Assembly (NCBI GenBank): GCA_902778255.1
Contig: CACYXD010000014.1
Location: 62,001-126,000 of the forward strand
DNA from: an uncultured Prevotellaceae bacterium
GTDB lineage: Bacteria > Bacteroidota > Bacteroidia > Bacteroidales > Bacteroidaceae
Length of the DNA: 64,000 nt
Reading direction: 5' to 3'
Made by a program: the position numbers and the translations under genes. Within the stretch, counting starts at the first letter, position 1. Every line of letters starts with the position of its first letter. Under the pieces are notes generated by a model, which saw only the letters and a list, made by a program, of their open reading frames with translations, did no database searches and was not told the DNA's origin. Of this stretch, positions 62,676-64,000 are shown piece by piece.

Positions 62676-63692
62676 TCATTTTCCATAACCCTCTGGATTC
62701 TTGTGTTGCCAATTCCAACTATCTCGGCACATGTCCTCAATGCCAAATTTGGCCTCCCAGCCAAGTTCTGCTTTAGCTTTTGCTGGATTGCAATAGCAGG
62801 TAGCAATATCTCCTGGTCTGCGTGGCTTGATAACATATGGTACATTAACACCGTTAACTTTCATAAAAGCATTTACAACGTCAAGTACGCTATAGCCATA
62901 ACCTGTACCAAGATTATATACAGCTAAGCCGCATTTATTATCGATAGCCTTTAAAGCTGCCACATGACCTGAGGCCAAATCGCAGACGTGGATATAATCA
63001 CGTACGCCTGTACCATCAGGGGTATCGTAGTCATTTCCAAAGATTCCTAACTCTTTACGAATGCCAACAGCTGTCTGGGTGATATATGGCATCAAGTTAT
63101 TGGGTATGCCATTGGGGTTCTCACCTATCATGCCGCTCTGATGAGCGCCAATAGGGTTGAAATAGCGCAACAGTACCACATTCCATTCTGGGTCGGCCTT
63201 CTGTACATCCATCAGCACCTCTTCGAGCATGCTCTTGGTTTGGCCATAAGGATTGGTACAATGGCCCTTGGGACATTCCTCTGTGATAGGAATAATGGCT
63301 GGATCGCCATATACGGTAGCAGAGCTACTGAAAATGATATTCTTACACTGATGCTGGCGCATCACATCCAAGAGGATGAAGGTGCCTGTCATGTTGTTGT
63401 GATAGTACTCCAAAGGTTTTGCTACAGATTCACCTACAGCCTTAAGGCCTGCAAAGTGAATGACTGCATCAAACTTGTTCTCGTCAAAAACCTTTGAGAG
63501 TGCTTCCTTATCTCGCACATCAACCTCATAGAAAGGGATTTCCTTTCCAATAATCTTTGCAACACGTCGCAGAGATTCTGGATTACTATTCACGAGGTTA
63601 TCTACAACAACTACGCTGTGACCAGCTTTATCAAGCTCTATAATAGTGTGGCTACCAATGTAGCCTGCACCACCTGTTAAGAGTATGTTCAT
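62676..63692 (-). CDS. galE: UDP-glucose 4-epimerase
   Basis: A 338-residue extended SDR. The NAD-binding LLTGGAGYIGSH (TGGxGxxG) at the N-terminus, S123/S124 with Y149-x3-K153 in NPYGQTK as the catalytic set, and YNLGTGYGYSVLDV and KPRRPGDIA are highly typical of GalE. It interconverts UDP-Glc and UDP-Gal (or the GlcNAc forms) and supplies the polysaccharide operon with galactose donor. Confidence 0.93.
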   Translation of the reverse strand: MNILLTGGAGYIGSHTIIELDKAGHSVVVVDNLVNSNPESLRRVAKIIGKEIPFYEVDVRDKEALSKVFDENKFDAVIHFAGLKAVGESVAKPLEYYHNNMTGTFILLDVMRQHQCKNIIFSSSATVYGDPAIIPITEECPKGHCTNPYGQTKSMLEEVLMDVQKADPEWNVVLLRYFNPIGAHQSGMIGENPNGIPNNLMPYITQTAVGIRKELGIFGNDYDTPDGTGVRDYIHVCDLASGHVAALKAIDNKCGLAVYNLGTGYGYSVLDVVNAFMKVNGVNVPYVIKPRRPGDIATCYCNPAKAKAELGWEAKFGIEDMCRDSWNWQHKNPEGYGK

Positions 63693-63737
63693 TGCTTTTC
63701 TCTAATATTATATTTATCCTCAGGATTAAATGACATT

Positions 63738-64000
63738 TTATAATCCAAACAGGTCTTTTATACTTTTGATGTTGTATAATAGCCATCCAAGGTTATAATT
63801 ATGCTCTATGGCATAAATACCACTTGGCATTCTAACAGCCTCTACTTCAAACTTCATGCCGTTTCGACCAAGGTCGGATTCAATACAATTCAACTCTTCG
63901 GTTATCCTTTTTTCTATATTTTTTGCTTCATGTGCCTTTCTAACTGCCTGCAGTGCTGCGTTACTAGAACTTCCGTCTGTCATAAAGCCCATTCCCATTC
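63738..64000 (-). CDS. C-terminal part of an unrecognised gene (window edge)
   Basis: The frame is open to the edge of the window; an internal ATG at 63998 gives 86 residues but the gene probably starts further upstream. Visible: a helical Ala/Lys/Glu stretch, then EVEAVRMPSGIYAIEHNYNL, ending KDLFGL. No family recognised. It lies 45 bp upstream of galE and is probably part of the same operon. Confidence 0.55.
   Translation of the reverse strand, partial: MGMGFMTDGSSSNAALQAVRKAHEAKNIEKRITEELNCIESDLGRNGMKFEVEAVRMPSGIYAIEHNYNLGWLLYNIKSIKDLFGL

Overview
The window looks like a chromosomal segment of a Bacteroidales bacterium, most likely a Prevotella/Segatella-type species. The evidence is: Bacteroides-type -7 promoter boxes (TAnnTTTG); Bacteroidetes-restricted families (smalltalk peptide, DUF4248, BT4734/BF3469-type VirE protein, HU-like protein with a Gly/Ser tail, GxxExxY protein); degenerate 7-bp repeats; and a Bacteroidales-style surface polysaccharide locus. 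No rRNA, tRNA or CRISPR array was seen.

Layout. (1) 1-3752, plus strand: a tightly coupled operon of unrecognised small proteins. (2) 3877-5243, minus: a SatD-like regulator and a DUF3307 membrane protein. (3) 5663-26612, minus: a dense island that reads as stacked defence cassettes. In order of rising coordinate it holds a KAP NTPase + SEC-C pair; a YobI-like NTPase operon ending in a possible HEPN protein; a TIR protein; a Septu-like HNH + ATPase pair; a membrane KAP NTPase; and a four-gene methylase / PD-(D/E)XK / P-loop ATPase / unknown operon. (4) 27064-30332, minus: a DegT aminotransferase, two WbuC-like cupins, two small unknown genes and a palindrome-rich spacer. (5) 30621-36801, plus: the block often found near Bacteroidales capsule loci (unknown ORF, VirE-type protein, DUF4248, HU-like protein, smalltalk peptide, amidase), interspersed with mini inverted-repeat elements, a 22-bp tandem repeat and a possible structured RNA. 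(6) 36973-37849: a RAYT-type transposase with a REP-like hairpin. (7) 37980-41721, minus: an Hsp90-like ATPase plus metallophosphoesterase pair. (8) 41770-64000, minus: a surface polysaccharide operon read from beyond 64000 down to about 42 kb.

The polysaccharide operon carries an initiating sugar-phosphate transferase, seven further glycosyltransferases, a Wzx flippase, an EpsG/Wzy-like polymerase, galE, and four genes resembling Fdt/Qdt functions for a dTDP-3-acetamido-3,6-dideoxyhexose. It also has four membrane acyltransferases, a second hexapeptide acetyltransferase, and a tail of ATP-grasp, PLP deaminase-like, nucleotidyltransferase-like and WbuC genes. The rml genes that would supply the dTDP-sugar precursor are not in the window.

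The strongest candidates for undescribed systems are the four-gene cassette at 21320-26612, the Hsp90-like/phosphoesterase pair at 37980-41721, and the YobI/membrane/small/HEPN-like operon at 8795-14134. Outside genes, the most interesting signals are the nested-stem RNA candidate at 36004-36115, the 22-bp repeats before the HU-like gene, and the 7-bp repeat arrays that lie both between and inside genes. All functional statements come from reading motifs and context; no database search was run.
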